A stretch of 64,000 nucleotides of DNA from Cytobacillus oceanisediminis 2691 (GTDB lineage: Bacteria; Bacillota; Bacilli; Bacillales; Cytobacillaceae): contig NZ_CP015506.1 of NCBI RefSeq assembly GCF_000294775.2, positions 2,145,501-2,209,500 of the forward strand, written 5' to 3'. The position numbers were made by a program, and so were the translations under genes. The notes beneath the pieces were generated by a model. It saw nothing but the letters and a program-made list of their open reading frames with translations. It did no database searches and was not told where the DNA came from. Shown here piece after piece: positions 54,950 to 64,000 of this stretch. Numbering within the stretch: position 1 is the stretch's first letter; the number at the start of each line of letters is the position of its first letter.

Positions 54950-55048
54950 TTAATAAGCTGCAGTTTTCACCTTAAAGCATACATATGGCGATACTAATGC
55001 CTCATTATTCAATTAGCAATTTTAAAACCGTCCAATCCCTATCAAATC

Positions 55049-55082
55049 AAACTAAGCCGTCCTATTTAGGGCGGCTTAGTTT
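55049..55082. repeat. Inverted repeat before the glycerate kinase gene
   Basis: AAACTAAGCCGTCC and GGGCGGCTTAGTTT pair around TATTTA-like bases. No strong T run. It could stop transcription from either side or be an unassigned site. Confidence 0.5.
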
Positions 55083-55240
55083 GGTTATGTTCCCCTTTTT
55101 TATAAAACTAATTTATAGTAGATGCTCCTTTTAGCAGATAGGGGCAGCGCCATTCTCATCATTTTTTAATGATATTTTAAAAGAATTCTAGTTTTTGGAA
55201 GGTACATTACAATTACTAACTAATTTAGGAGGAAAGCTAA

Positions 55241-56422
55241 ATGAAAATTGTGATTATACCGTCTGGTTTTAAAGAGTGCCTGGATGCGGAGGATGTGGCG
55301 CTGGCGATGGAAAGGGGAGCGCAGCGTTATAACGGGGAAGCCGACATTGAAATAATTCCTATGATTGATGGCGGAGAAGGGTTTGCAAAAACCATTACGA
55401 GATTAAAAGGCGGTCACTTGATTTACGTAGATGCGACGGGTCCTGTCGGCAAAAAGGTAAATGCCCATTTCGGCATTTTTGCAGAAAATGGTGAAATGAC
55501 TGCTGTTATAGAGATGGCTGCAGTGGCAGGTCTGAAGCATGTTCCCCTGCAGGAGCGCAATCCTTTACTGACGACTACTTATGGGGTAGGGGAACTGATT
55601 CTTGCTGCTTTGGATTTTGGAGCTGATCGTATTTTAATCGGCTGCGGCGACTCCGGCACTTCAGATGGGGGGGCAGGGATGGCCCAGGCACTTGGTGTCC
55701 GGTTTTTGGATGGTAATGGAAAAGTAGCCGAAATAAAGGGAGGTGCTGATTTATTAAGAATAAAGCAAATAGATGACTCAGACATGGACAAGCGAGTCAG
55801 GCAAATTGAAATTGACGTGGCCTGCAATTGGAAAAATGTTTTATGCGGGGACAATGGAGTAGCGAGGATATTTGGCCCGCAAAAGGGTGCAACCAAAGAG
55901 CAGGTAAAAATATTATCCGAAGCCATGGAGCACTATGCGAATCTTTTAGAAGAAAGTTATAGGTTCGATGTCAGATACCTCGAGGGAAGCGGTGCCTCAG
56001 GAGGGCTCGGGGCAGGTTTGGCTGTTTTTGCTGGGGCAGTGCTTCATCCTCGTTTCAGCCTTATAAGAAAATACATAAAGATAGAAGAAAAAATTGCTTC
56101 CGCTGACATCGTGCTGACAGCGGAAGGGAGTATCGATTTCCAGACTCCAAATGGAAAAATACCGACTGAAGTCGCCAGAATTGCCAAAAAATACGATATA
56201 CCCGTCATAGCCATCACAGGTTCGGTTGGAAAAGGGGCATCCTTGAATTATGATGCCGGCATAGATGCCTTTTTGAGCATAATTCCAAAGCCGACATCTC
56301 TGGAAAAAGCAATTCTGTATGCTCCTCAGTGGATTGAGGACAGTACAGAATCAGTCATGCGGCAAGTGGACATTGGCTATAAAATGGCCAGCAGAAACCG
56401 GGTCAATGAAGGGGCAGTCTAA
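55241..56422 (+). CDS. garK: Glycerate 2-kinase (GarK/GlxK family)
   Basis: A 393-residue enzyme that phosphorylates D-glycerate. Family motifs: IPSGFKECLDAEDVALAM at the N-terminus, IPMIDGGEGFAKTI, IGCGDSGTSDGGAGMAQALG and EGSGASGGLGAGLAVFAGA, with TAEGSIDFQTPNGKIP near the end. Length and motif order fit GarK. The ATG follows TTAGGAGG. The transporter gene starts one base after its stop, so the pair probably imports and phosphorylates glycerate. No regulator is adjacent. Confidence 0.9.
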   Translation: MKIVIIPSGFKECLDAEDVALAMERGAQRYNGEADIEIIPMIDGGEGFAKTITRLKGGHLIYVDATGPVGKKVNAHFGIFAENGEMTAVIEMAAVAGLKHVPLQERNPLLTTTYGVGELILAALDFGADRILIGCGDSGTSDGGAGMAQALGVRFLDGNGKVAEIKGGADLLRIKQIDDSDMDKRVRQIEIDVACNWKNVLCGDNGVARIFGPQKGATKEQVKILSEAMEHYANLLEESYRFDVRYLEGSGASGGLGAGLAVFAGAVLHPRFSLIRKYIKIEEKIASADIVLTAEGSIDFQTPNGKIPTEVARIAKKYDIPVIAITGSVGKGASLNYDAGIDAFLSIIPKPTSLEKAILYAPQWIEDSTESVMRQVDIGYKMASRNRVNEGAV

Positions 56423-56423
56423 T

Positions 56424-57878
56424 ATGCAGACTAGAATGGGAAAGCATGGGCAATCCGGCCATCCATTAATTATGCTTATAGACTGTATTTCCGGGAGAAG
56501 CCTGGCCATAATCAGCGCCCATGTCTTCTTCTTTCTGTTGATTGCGTTCGCTGATGGGGTTGATTATAAAGCAAAGTTATCGATTTTCATATTTCTCTCC
56601 GCTGTAACACTATGGATTTCAACAAAACTCCCTGCTGGATTCATTGCATTTGCCAGCATCGTATTCATCATTTTAATGAATGGAGCGAGTCAGGAGCTAT
56701 TATATCTGTCCCTTTCGGAGGAAGTGGTATGGCTGATGGTGGGGGCATTTATCATAGGGGAGGCAGTTGAACAATCAGGTTTAACCGGACGGTTCATTCA
56801 GTTTATCTTAGGAAAAAGCCGGACGCCGGCAAAGCTGAAAAGTGGGATGATATCCTTTCTTTTCGCCTCTGTTTTTTTTATACCTTCAACATCCGCCAGA
56901 GCTGCCATGGCAAGGCCGGTCATTATTCATCTGGCAAGCAGGCTGACCGTAAAAGAGAAAAAAACTCTAACAATCACTATACCTATTGTCATTTTAATGA
57001 GTACATCGGCAGCACTTATTGGTGCTGGTTCCCATGTCATTGGTGTTGGTCTTTTGGAAACTGGGGCTGGCCAATCCATCTCTTATTTGCAGTGGCTAAT
57101 GTGGGGACTGCCTTTTGCATTGATCATGACAATCGTGAGCTCAATAGCCGTTCAGTGGATGGTGAGGAGCGATAAGGAATTGGAAGAATCACCTTTTATA
57201 CCTAATATACAGGATACGCCACCTCAAATGCCGCTTACAGGAGCGGAAATTAAAACTCTAATAATAGTTTCTCTTCTGATCATAGGATGGATGACTGACA
57301 GTTTCCATGGATATGATCTTGCATTTGTTTCCATAATCGGGGCAATTGCGCTGACCATGCCGAATATGGGTGTAATTACCTGGAAACAGGGGCTTAAAGC
57401 AGTTTCTTGGAATTTGATTCTTTTTGTTGCAGCAGCATCCGCACTAGGAAAAATTCTTGTTGAAAATGGTGTGGCAGATTGGATGGAAGGAAAGATTACA
57501 GGTTTTCTTCAAATCTTCACTGATGCTCCGGATTGGATTATGGCAGCAGTAATCCTTATCTTCACCGTCACCAGCCATTTATACATTACATCCCATACAA
57601 CAAGGGCAATTATTTTGGTTCCAGGGATCATTCTGTTTAGTCAGTCAATGGGAATGAATCCATACGCAGCCGTCTTTATCAGTTTAATTGGCATGAACTA
57701 CTGCATCACTTTTCCAGTAAGTTCTAAGGCACTGCTCCTTTTTTATGAAGATGATGAATTAAGTTATGATGCAGGTATTTTAGCTAAGTTAAGTGCAATC
57801 CTAATGCCCCTTTACATTGCCATTGCAGTTATTTTCTACTGTACTTATTGGCAGTGGACGGGTATGAGTCTATATTGA
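56424..57878 (+). CDS. SLC13/DASS-like anion transporter, likely glycerate or organic acid uptake
   Basis: A 484-residue membrane protein with about ten to twelve helices of the SLC13/DASS fold. The segments IPSTSARAAMARPVI and ITSHTTRAIILVPGI lie where SLC13 proteins have SNTATAA-type substrate/sodium motifs. In both the Asn is replaced (STS and SHT). The ATG at 56424 is nine bases after AAGGGG; the longer frame from 56319 overlaps garK. Pairing with glycerate kinase suggests glycerate as substrate. A terminator follows. Confidence 0.8.
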   Translation: MQTRMGKHGQSGHPLIMLIDCISGRSLAIISAHVFFFLLIAFADGVDYKAKLSIFIFLSAVTLWISTKLPAGFIAFASIVFIILMNGASQELLYLSLSEEVVWLMVGAFIIGEAVEQSGLTGRFIQFILGKSRTPAKLKSGMISFLFASVFFIPSTSARAAMARPVIIHLASRLTVKEKKTLTITIPIVILMSTSAALIGAGSHVIGVGLLETGAGQSISYLQWLMWGLPFALIMTIVSSIAVQWMVRSDKELEESPFIPNIQDTPPQMPLTGAEIKTLIIVSLLIIGWMTDSFHGYDLAFVSIIGAIALTMPNMGVITWKQGLKAVSWNLILFVAAASALGKILVENGVADWMEGKITGFLQIFTDAPDWIMAAVILIFTVTSHLYITSHTTRAIILVPGIILFSQSMGMNPYAAVFISLIGMNYCITFPVSSKALLLFYEDDELSYDAGILAKLSAILMPLYIAIAVIFYCTYWQWTGMSLY

Positions 57879-57889
57879 CTGAAATACTT

Positions 57890-57916
57890 ACCGCGTTTTT
57901 AAAAATGCGGTTTTTC
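57890..57916 (+). terminator. Terminator of the garK-transporter operon
   Basis: ACCGCGTTTTT and AAAAATGCGGT pair (one wobble), followed by TTTTTC. Confidence 0.7.
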
Positions 57917-58063
57917 ATTTGAATTGGAAATATATTTAATTAGGATGAACCGAACGAACTGGTTAGGGAAAATTAGATAGTGTGCTTGAATGTTACTTAA
58001 ATTTAGGGTAAAGTTAATTGTAGACATTAAAGATCTTTAATGTATTCATAAAGGAGATAGGAA

Positions 58064-58480
58064 ATGAAATATTCAAAAGCCACCAACTATGCATTGCACA
58101 CAATGGTATATTTAACTTTAACACCCAAGGGGAAATCTGTTGGCGTTGAACAGCTGGCTAAAATCCAAAATCTTTCCCCGACCTACCTGTCGAAAATTCT
58201 CACGAAACTTGTAAAGGCAGGCCTTATTGAATCAACTCCTGGTGTTAAGGGCGGATACAGCATTGTAAGCCATTCGCGTAAAACTTCCTTTCTGGATGTC
58301 ATTCATGCCATCGAAGGGCACACCACCTTGTTTCATTGTTCTTTGGAACATGATGATTTACAAAATGAAGATTGCTTAATTGAAAAGGTAATGTTTGAAG
58401 CTGAGAAAAAGATGAAAGATGAGCTGAATACAAAATATATTTCTGATATTGCAAAAGAGATTGATTCCACAAAAAAATAA
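58064..58480 (+). CDS. Rrf2 family transcriptional regulator
   Basis: A 138-residue winged-helix regulator. It begins MKYSKATNYALHTMVYLTL and has VEQLAKIQNLSPTYLSKILTKLVKAGLIES, the Rrf2 DNA-binding region, and GVKGGYSIV in the wing. Two cysteines are present in FHCSLEHDD and EDCLIEKVM; iron-sulfur IscR/NsrR proteins have three, so this is more like the YwnA/CymR-like group. The ATG follows AAGGAGAT. It is 90 bases upstream of a thioredoxin-reductase-like gene, its probable target. Confidence 0.87.
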   Translation: MKYSKATNYALHTMVYLTLTPKGKSVGVEQLAKIQNLSPTYLSKILTKLVKAGLIESTPGVKGGYSIVSHSRKTSFLDVIHAIEGHTTLFHCSLEHDDLQNEDCLIEKVMFEAEKKMKDELNTKYISDIAKEIDSTKK

Positions 58481-58570
58481 AAAAAGAATTGTAATCAGTC
58501 TAAGTAATTTTTTTGTGATAATCATAGATATTAAAAGTCTATAATATATTTAATTGAGGAGGAAATAAAT

Positions 58571-59470
58571 ATGCTGTTAGATTGTGTCATTATCGGCGGA
58601 GGGCCATCCGGATTAAATGCTTCACTTGTTCTTGGAAGGGCAAGGAAAAAGGTTATCCTTTTTGATGAGAATAAACCCAGAAATGCGGTAACTCACGAAT
58701 CTCATGGTTTTATTACAAGGGATGGCATCAAACCTTCTGAGTTTAAGAGAATTGCCAGGGAAGATTTAATGAACTATCCTGACATCACAATGGAGAACCA
58801 GCGGGTTACTGATATAAAGAAAGAAAATGATGCTTTCGTGGTTCGTGCAGAAGACGGCAGAAGGTTTCGCTCCAGAAAGGTCCTTTTGGCTACAGGTCTA
58901 AAAGATGAACTTCCAGCAATTGAAGGAATTCACCAGTTTTATGGCAAAACCTTATTTAGTTGCCCATTTTGCGATGGCTGGGAATTAAGAGACCGCCCAT
59001 TAGTTCTAATCTCAGAGGATAACCGTGCTTTCCATATGGCAAAAATGATTTCAAATTGGAGTAATAATCTTGCTGTTTGTACGAATGGCAATTTGATATT
59101 TTCGGAAGAACAAAAAGAAATATTAATAAGAAAACAAATAAGGGTATTTGATGATGAGATAGCTGCTTTAGAAGGGGAAAGCGGGCGCTTGGCCAAAATA
59201 AAATTTAGAAATGGCAATGAACTTTTTAGGGCTGGAGGCTTTGTCACAACGGGTTTAACCCAAGCTGCGCCATTTGCAGAAGTATTAGGATGCAAGATGA
59301 ATAATATGGGAGGAATTGAAACAGACACCCTTGGCCGAACAAATATTGAAGGTGTTTATGCCAGTGGTGATAATTCTATCCTGGCACCTTCACAATTGAT
59401 TATTGCTGCCAGTGAGGGAAGTAAAGCGGCTATAGGAATCGTTCATGATTTAGTAAATGAAGATTTTTAA
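58571..59470 (+). CDS. Thioredoxin-reductase-like FAD/NAD(P) oxidoreductase
   Basis: A 299-residue two-domain flavoprotein. FAD motif CVIIGGGPSGLNASLVLGRA and the C-terminal FAD region GVYASGDNSILAPSQLIIAASEGSKAA. A redox disulfide CPFC is present in LFSCPFCDGWELRD. The second NAD(P) fold lacks the classic GxGxxA: the stretch reads LVLISEDNRAFHMAKM, which may lower pyridine nucleotide binding. Length fits a truncated TrxB-like reductase. The ATG follows GAGGAGG. Partner of the Rrf2 regulator. The physiological electron acceptor is unknown. Confidence 0.8.
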   Translation: MLLDCVIIGGGPSGLNASLVLGRARKKVILFDENKPRNAVTHESHGFITRDGIKPSEFKRIAREDLMNYPDITMENQRVTDIKKENDAFVVRAEDGRRFRSRKVLLATGLKDELPAIEGIHQFYGKTLFSCPFCDGWELRDRPLVLISEDNRAFHMAKMISNWSNNLAVCTNGNLIFSEEQKEILIRKQIRVFDDEIAALEGESGRLAKIKFRNGNELFRAGGFVTTGLTQAAPFAEVLGCKMNNMGGIETDTLGRTNIEGVYASGDNSILAPSQLIIAASEGSKAAIGIVHDLVNEDF

Positions 59471-59583
59471 AAGGTGTTGGAAGTAAAACTTTTTTTTACT
59501 ATAATTAAAGAGTATGTGTGTCTTTAATATCCATTAATATTATTTGGTGAGTTACACATTGTCCAAAGGAAGAGTTGATCAAT

Positions 59584-60172
59584 ATGGAAGAAAAAATGGA
59601 ACGTGCAGAAAGAAAAATAGAATTTCTGGAAAATCCAAAATAAGAGGTGATATTCCGCTAAAGAACTGCTGTGAATGATCCCTATTAAGAATACGTACAA
59701 GATTTCGGATATAGGTGCTGGCACTGGTTATATTACAGTCCCGGCAGCAAGAGCCACAGCTGGAATGGTTTATGCATTAGATATTGATGGAGATATGCTG
59801 GATGTGATCAAATCCAAAGTGGAAAAGGAAAAAAATGGAAATATCATAATACTAAAAGAAAGTATTAATCATATTCCATTACCCGACAATAGTATTGGTC
59901 TTGCACTGGCATCATTAGTTCTCCATGAGATGCCATCCTTACCACGTGCACTGAGGCAAATAAACGAGTGCTTAAGCCTGGCGGCTATTTCGTATGTATC
60001 GAAATTGAAAAGAAAGACTTTCCAAAAGAAAGACATCCCAGAATTGCTTCATCTGAAATGGAAGAAGCAATTAAACTTGCAGGGCTGAATGTATCCATGA
60101 AGCTTTTTTAACAGATGCCATCTATATGATTATAGCTAAAAAAATTATAATTGAAAATGAGGAAGAGCTGTG
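59584..60172 (+). pseudogene. Decayed SAM-dependent methyltransferase
   Basis: Three frames together give a class I methyltransferase. First MEEKMERAERKIEFLENPK ending in a stop; next ISDIGAGTGYITVPAA (motif I) with YALDIDGDML and LVLHEMPSLPRAL. Then a frame change near 59958 leads to VLKPGGYFVCIEIEKKDF and KERHPRIASSEMEEAIKLAG. A last change near 60106 leads to TDAIYMIIAKK and a stop at 60170-60172. The 137-codon frame from 59675 is only the middle part. Confidence 0.75.
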
Positions 60173-60684
60173 AACTTCTCCATTTCTTTAGCGGGCAGTA
60201 TAGACCTAAGGAGTGAGACATGGCTATGAAATCAATCTAGCGATAATTGGAATCAATACTCGAGCTGGAGTACTCATCAATTTTGGTTTCATTCGCTTCT
60301 TATTTTCATACTTATAAACGTTGTCGGGTTTGCACAGGGAAGGAAAACGTTCACCTGCACTGATACCATAAGAGAACGCTACTCGCTTTAGTTCCGGTGC
60401 TGTATTTGATTTTGTATAAGGGTGTTTATAAATAAACTTTGAGTGCTATTTTTACTTTTGTATCAAGCGTATCCTTTTCTCCTATTTATCCTGCAAATAG
60501 GAACCGTCTATTTTTACTTGTATCTAACCTATTTCTCTGTAGCACCCGTATCAATTTGGTTAACGAATCTTTTTGTTTATTTTCAGAAACAAGAGCAATA
60601 AGAGGTTAAGAAGGCGCCTTGTACTTTTTTCCATAGGCATTATAATAGATTTGTAAGCGATTACGAAATTAAAAGGAGGAGTCT
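60173..60684. other. Intergenic region without a confident gene
   Basis: Short hydrophobic fragments are seen on the plus strand (for example GINTRAGVLINFGFIRFL, then LALVPVLYLILYKGVY) broken by stops, which may be a decayed membrane protein. A small hairpin CCTATTT/AAATAGG lies near 60480-60500. Otherwise nothing. Confidence 0.35.
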
Positions 60685-61080
60685 ATGGGCAGATTAGTTC
60701 ATTTTGAAGTTCATGTGGACGATATGGAGCGCGCCAAGAAGTTTTATGGCGAGGTATTCGGATGGTCATTTCAGGATTGGAGTGAGTATGCCGGAATGCC
60801 TTATTATGGAGCAGTGACTGGAAATGAAGAAGAACTTGGCATTAACGGTGCTCTGTTGCAAAGACAGGGACCGCCACCAGAAGCTAATCAAGCGTTAAAC
60901 GGATATGCCTGCACGATGGGTGTGGAGGACTATGATGCAGCTGAAGCCAGAATCATTGAGAATGGCGGCACTGTCGCATTGCCGAAGTATGCTCTTCCTG
61001 GAATGGCTTGGCAGGGTTATTATAAGGATACTGAAGGGAATATTTTCGGAATTCACCAGCCGGATGCAAGTGCCAAGTAA
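60685..61080 (+). CDS. VOC family protein (glyoxalase/bleomycin resistance fold)
   Basis: A 131-residue vicinal-oxygen-chelate protein. Two beta-alpha-beta-beta-beta modules are visible: LVHFEVHVDDMERAKKFYGEVFGW and ACTMGVEDYDAAEARIIENGG. The close is GMAWQGYYKDTEGNIFGIHQPD. The group relates to the YciA/CFP30-type glyoxalase-like proteins. ATG behind AAAAGGAGG. The metal and substrate are unknown. Confidence 0.85.
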   Translation: MGRLVHFEVHVDDMERAKKFYGEVFGWSFQDWSEYAGMPYYGAVTGNEEELGINGALLQRQGPPPEANQALNGYACTMGVEDYDAAEARIIENGGTVALPKYALPGMAWQGYYKDTEGNIFGIHQPDASAK

Positions 61081-61125
61081 ATCTATCTAAAACTTATATC
61101 ATCAAATGGAAAAATACATAATTGA

Positions 61126-61157
61126 AAAAAGCCTTCTCCATGAGAGGGCTTTTTTGT
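61126..61157. terminator. Terminator between the VOC gene and sstT
   Basis: AGCCTTCTC and GAGAGGGCT pair around CAT, with A and T runs on the two sides. It can serve both convergent genes. Confidence 0.8.
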
Positions 61158-61193
61158 TTAGGAGCCAGAAGGACTGGCAACTGTATTTCGTAA

Positions 61194-62426
61194 TCAGGCA
61201 CTGATTTTTACAATTTTGCCTTCTTTGCGTTTCTTTGCATATTCAGCAGTTGCGGTAAATAGAACATCTGATGACGAGTTAAGGGCCGTTTCACAAGAAT
61301 CCTGAAGAACTCCTATGATGAATCCTACACCCACAACCTGCATCGCGATGTCGTTCGGTATTCCGAATAAGCTGGCTGCTAAAGGGATGAGAAGAAGCGA
61401 ACCGCCTGCAACACCTGATGCACCTGCGGCAGATACTGCTGCTAATACGCTAAGGATAAGAGCAGTTGCAAAGTCCACTTGAATGCCTAGTGTATGGACA
61501 GCAGCAAGAGTCAGAATAGAAATTGTAACAGCTGCACCTGCCATGTTAACCGTTGCGCCTAATGGGATGGATACGGAATAAGTATCTTCATCCAGCCCAA
61601 GCTTTTCGCATAAGCTCATATTTACAGGGATGTTCGCTGCTGAGCTGCGCGTAAAGAATGCTGTCATTCCGCTTTCTCTCAGACATTTAAATACTAGAGG
61701 ATATGGGTTCCTGCGAATGTTTAAGAATACGATAAGCGGATTCACAACGAGAGCAATAAAGAACATAGAACCGAGCAGGATTGCAAGCAGTTTTCCGTAA
61801 TCAAGCAATGCTGAAAGACCATTGGTGACTATCGCATCAAACACGAGACCCATGATCCCGATTGGAGCGAAGCTAATTACCCATTTTACTAAAGTCGAGA
61901 TTGCATCTGAGAAGTTTGCGAGCATGTTTTTTGTTGTATCAGCAGATTTTCTTAAAGCAATGCCGAGGAGAATTGCCCAAGTCAGAATACCGATATAGTT
62001 ACCATTAATCAGTGCATTGACCGGGTTGTCCACTACGTTAGTCAGAAGGGTTTGAAGAACTTCTGCTATCCCTCCAGGAGGTGTTACATCCTCAGCTCCG
62101 GGAGCAAGTGACAGGGTAACCGGAAAAATAAAGCTGGCAACAACTGCTACAAATCCAGCCAGAAAAGTACTTAATCCATAAAGGGCGATAATAGATTTCA
62201 TATTCGTCTTATGGCCGCTTCTATGCTTGGAAATGGCGTGCATTACCAGGAAAAATACCAATACCGGCGCTACAGCTTTTAATGCACCTACAAAAAGAGT
62301 GCCGAAGATAGTGATCCATCCCGCTGCTTTAGGAATGGTCAAAGCCAGGGCGACACCTGCGATGATGCCCAGCAGAATTCTTTTGACCAGGCTTATTTGG
62401 TTCCACTTGCTGATTGCGTTTTTCAT
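61194..62426 (-). CDS. sstT: Serine/threonine:sodium symporter SstT
   Basis: A 410-residue member of the dicarboxylate/amino acid:cation symporter family. It begins [29 protein letters not shown]. The substrate region includes [43 protein letters not shown], which is characteristic of SstT. The end [11 protein letters not shown] also fits. The start at 62426 follows CGGAGGG; the frame extends to 62477 without a ribosome site. It is divergent from glcU with about 295 bases between starts. Confidence 0.92.
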   Translation of the reverse strand: MKNAISKWNQISLVKRILLGIIAGVALALTIPKAAGWITIFGTLFVGALKAVAPVLVFFLVMHAISKHRSGHKTNMKSIIALYGLSTFLAGFVAVVASFIFPVTLSLAPGAEDVTPPGGIAEVLQTLLTNVVDNPVNALINGNYIGILTWAILLGIALRKSADTTKNMLANFSDAISTLVKWVISFAPIGIMGLVFDAIVTNGLSALLDYGKLLAILLGSMFFIALVVNPLIVFLNIRRNPYPLVFKCLRESGMTAFFTRSSAANIPVNMSLCEKLGLDEDTYSVSIPLGATVNMAGAAVTISILTLAAVHTLGIQVDFATALILSVLAAVSAAGASGVAGGSLLLIPLAASLFGIPNDIAMQVVGVGFIIGVLQDSCETALNSSSDVLFTATAEYAKKRKEGKIVKISA

Positions 62427-62721
62427 AGAATTCCCTCCGAAGTGATTATTATATAAAAGAGAATAATTGCTTGTCACTGTTATTTGACAGTGATATTTGT
62501 TAGTTTAACACAAATATTATAAATTGTGCGATAAATTATTATATTGAAATATCTGTCAAACAGCTTTTATTAAGATAGATTGCTGATGCTATTGGTTTCA
62601 CTTGTTTATTTTTGTGGAAAGAATAATAAAGAATTTAATACTTTTTTTGCTTGTGGAATAAGAGCCTTTCTATAGCCGCAATCTAAAAATGTACATAAAA
62701 TCGAAAGATGAGGTATACACC

Positions 62722-64000
<1,279 letters not shown>

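Noticed and set aside
62521..62721. A sigma-G promoter for glcU-gdh
   Set aside because: Expected from B. subtilis, but I could not find a convincing -35/-10 pair in this A/T-rich stretch.

Overview
The window looks like chromosomal DNA from a low-GC, spore-forming Firmicute of the Bacillaceae (Bacillus sensu lato). Reasons: strong AGGAGG-type ribosome sites, frequent TTG and GTG starts, a GlpP-type glpT leader, an adenine riboswitch and an S-box riboswitch with intrinsic terminators, a bacillolysin, a SleB-type cell wall hydrolase and a glcU-gdh pair. I cannot name the species.

Layout. 0-8.4 kb is ordinary housekeeping sequence: the end of a BASS-family transporter, glpT behind a CcpA/GlpP-type leader, an NAD-salvage operon (nrtR-pnuC-nadR) with a palindromic operator, adenosine deaminase under an adenine riboswitch, and small enzymes. 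8.4-11.5 kb is a decayed accessory stretch: a frameshifted polymorphic-toxin remnant, a styrene/indole monooxygenase-like flavoprotein and gene scraps. 11.5-19.3 kb is a complete four-gene Wadjet (JetD-A-B-C) anti-plasmid system, with genes coupled by overlapping starts and stops. 19.4-20.6 kb is an S-box riboswitch driving a SAM-dependent methyltransferase and a PH-domain protein. 20.6-34.4 kb is mixed: a MocR regulator facing a GNAT gene and an aminotransferase, a DUF2089 operon, guaC, SRPBCC and SnoaL-like small proteins, a secreted M4 protease, a TetR/macrolide phosphotransferase pair and a rhodanese.

34.4-53.4 kb is a 19-kb carbohydrate island on one strand. It has a LacI regulator, a Gfo/Idh/MocA protein and a sugar ABC importer without its own ATPase. 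These are followed by a GntR/UTRA regulator, a ROK protein, AgaS, a complete mannose-family PTS (IIB, IIC, IID, IIA), an amino-sugar-6-phosphate deacetylase, a tagatose-bisphosphate-type aldolase, a PfkB kinase, and a 1462-residue secreted GH31 enzyme carrying FN3, CBM32-like, dockerin-like and cohesin-like modules. Together they read as an extracellular alpha-N-acetylgalactosamine release and uptake pathway. GalNAc is freed outside, imported as GalNAc-6-P, deacetylated, deaminated/isomerised to tagatose-6-P, phosphorylated and split to triose phosphates.

53.5-64 kb holds an ArsR-SRPBCC fusion with a second SRPBCC protein, a glycerate kinase/SLC13-type transporter pair, an Rrf2 regulator with a thioredoxin-reductase-like flavoprotein, a methyltransferase pseudogene, a VOC protein, sstT, a frameshifted glcU and the start of a glucose dehydrogenase cut by the window edge. 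No rRNA, tRNA, CRISPR array, insertion sequence or prophage was recognised. A GGTGYMTGCCC-type inverted repeat recurs five times between genes, often as a terminator.
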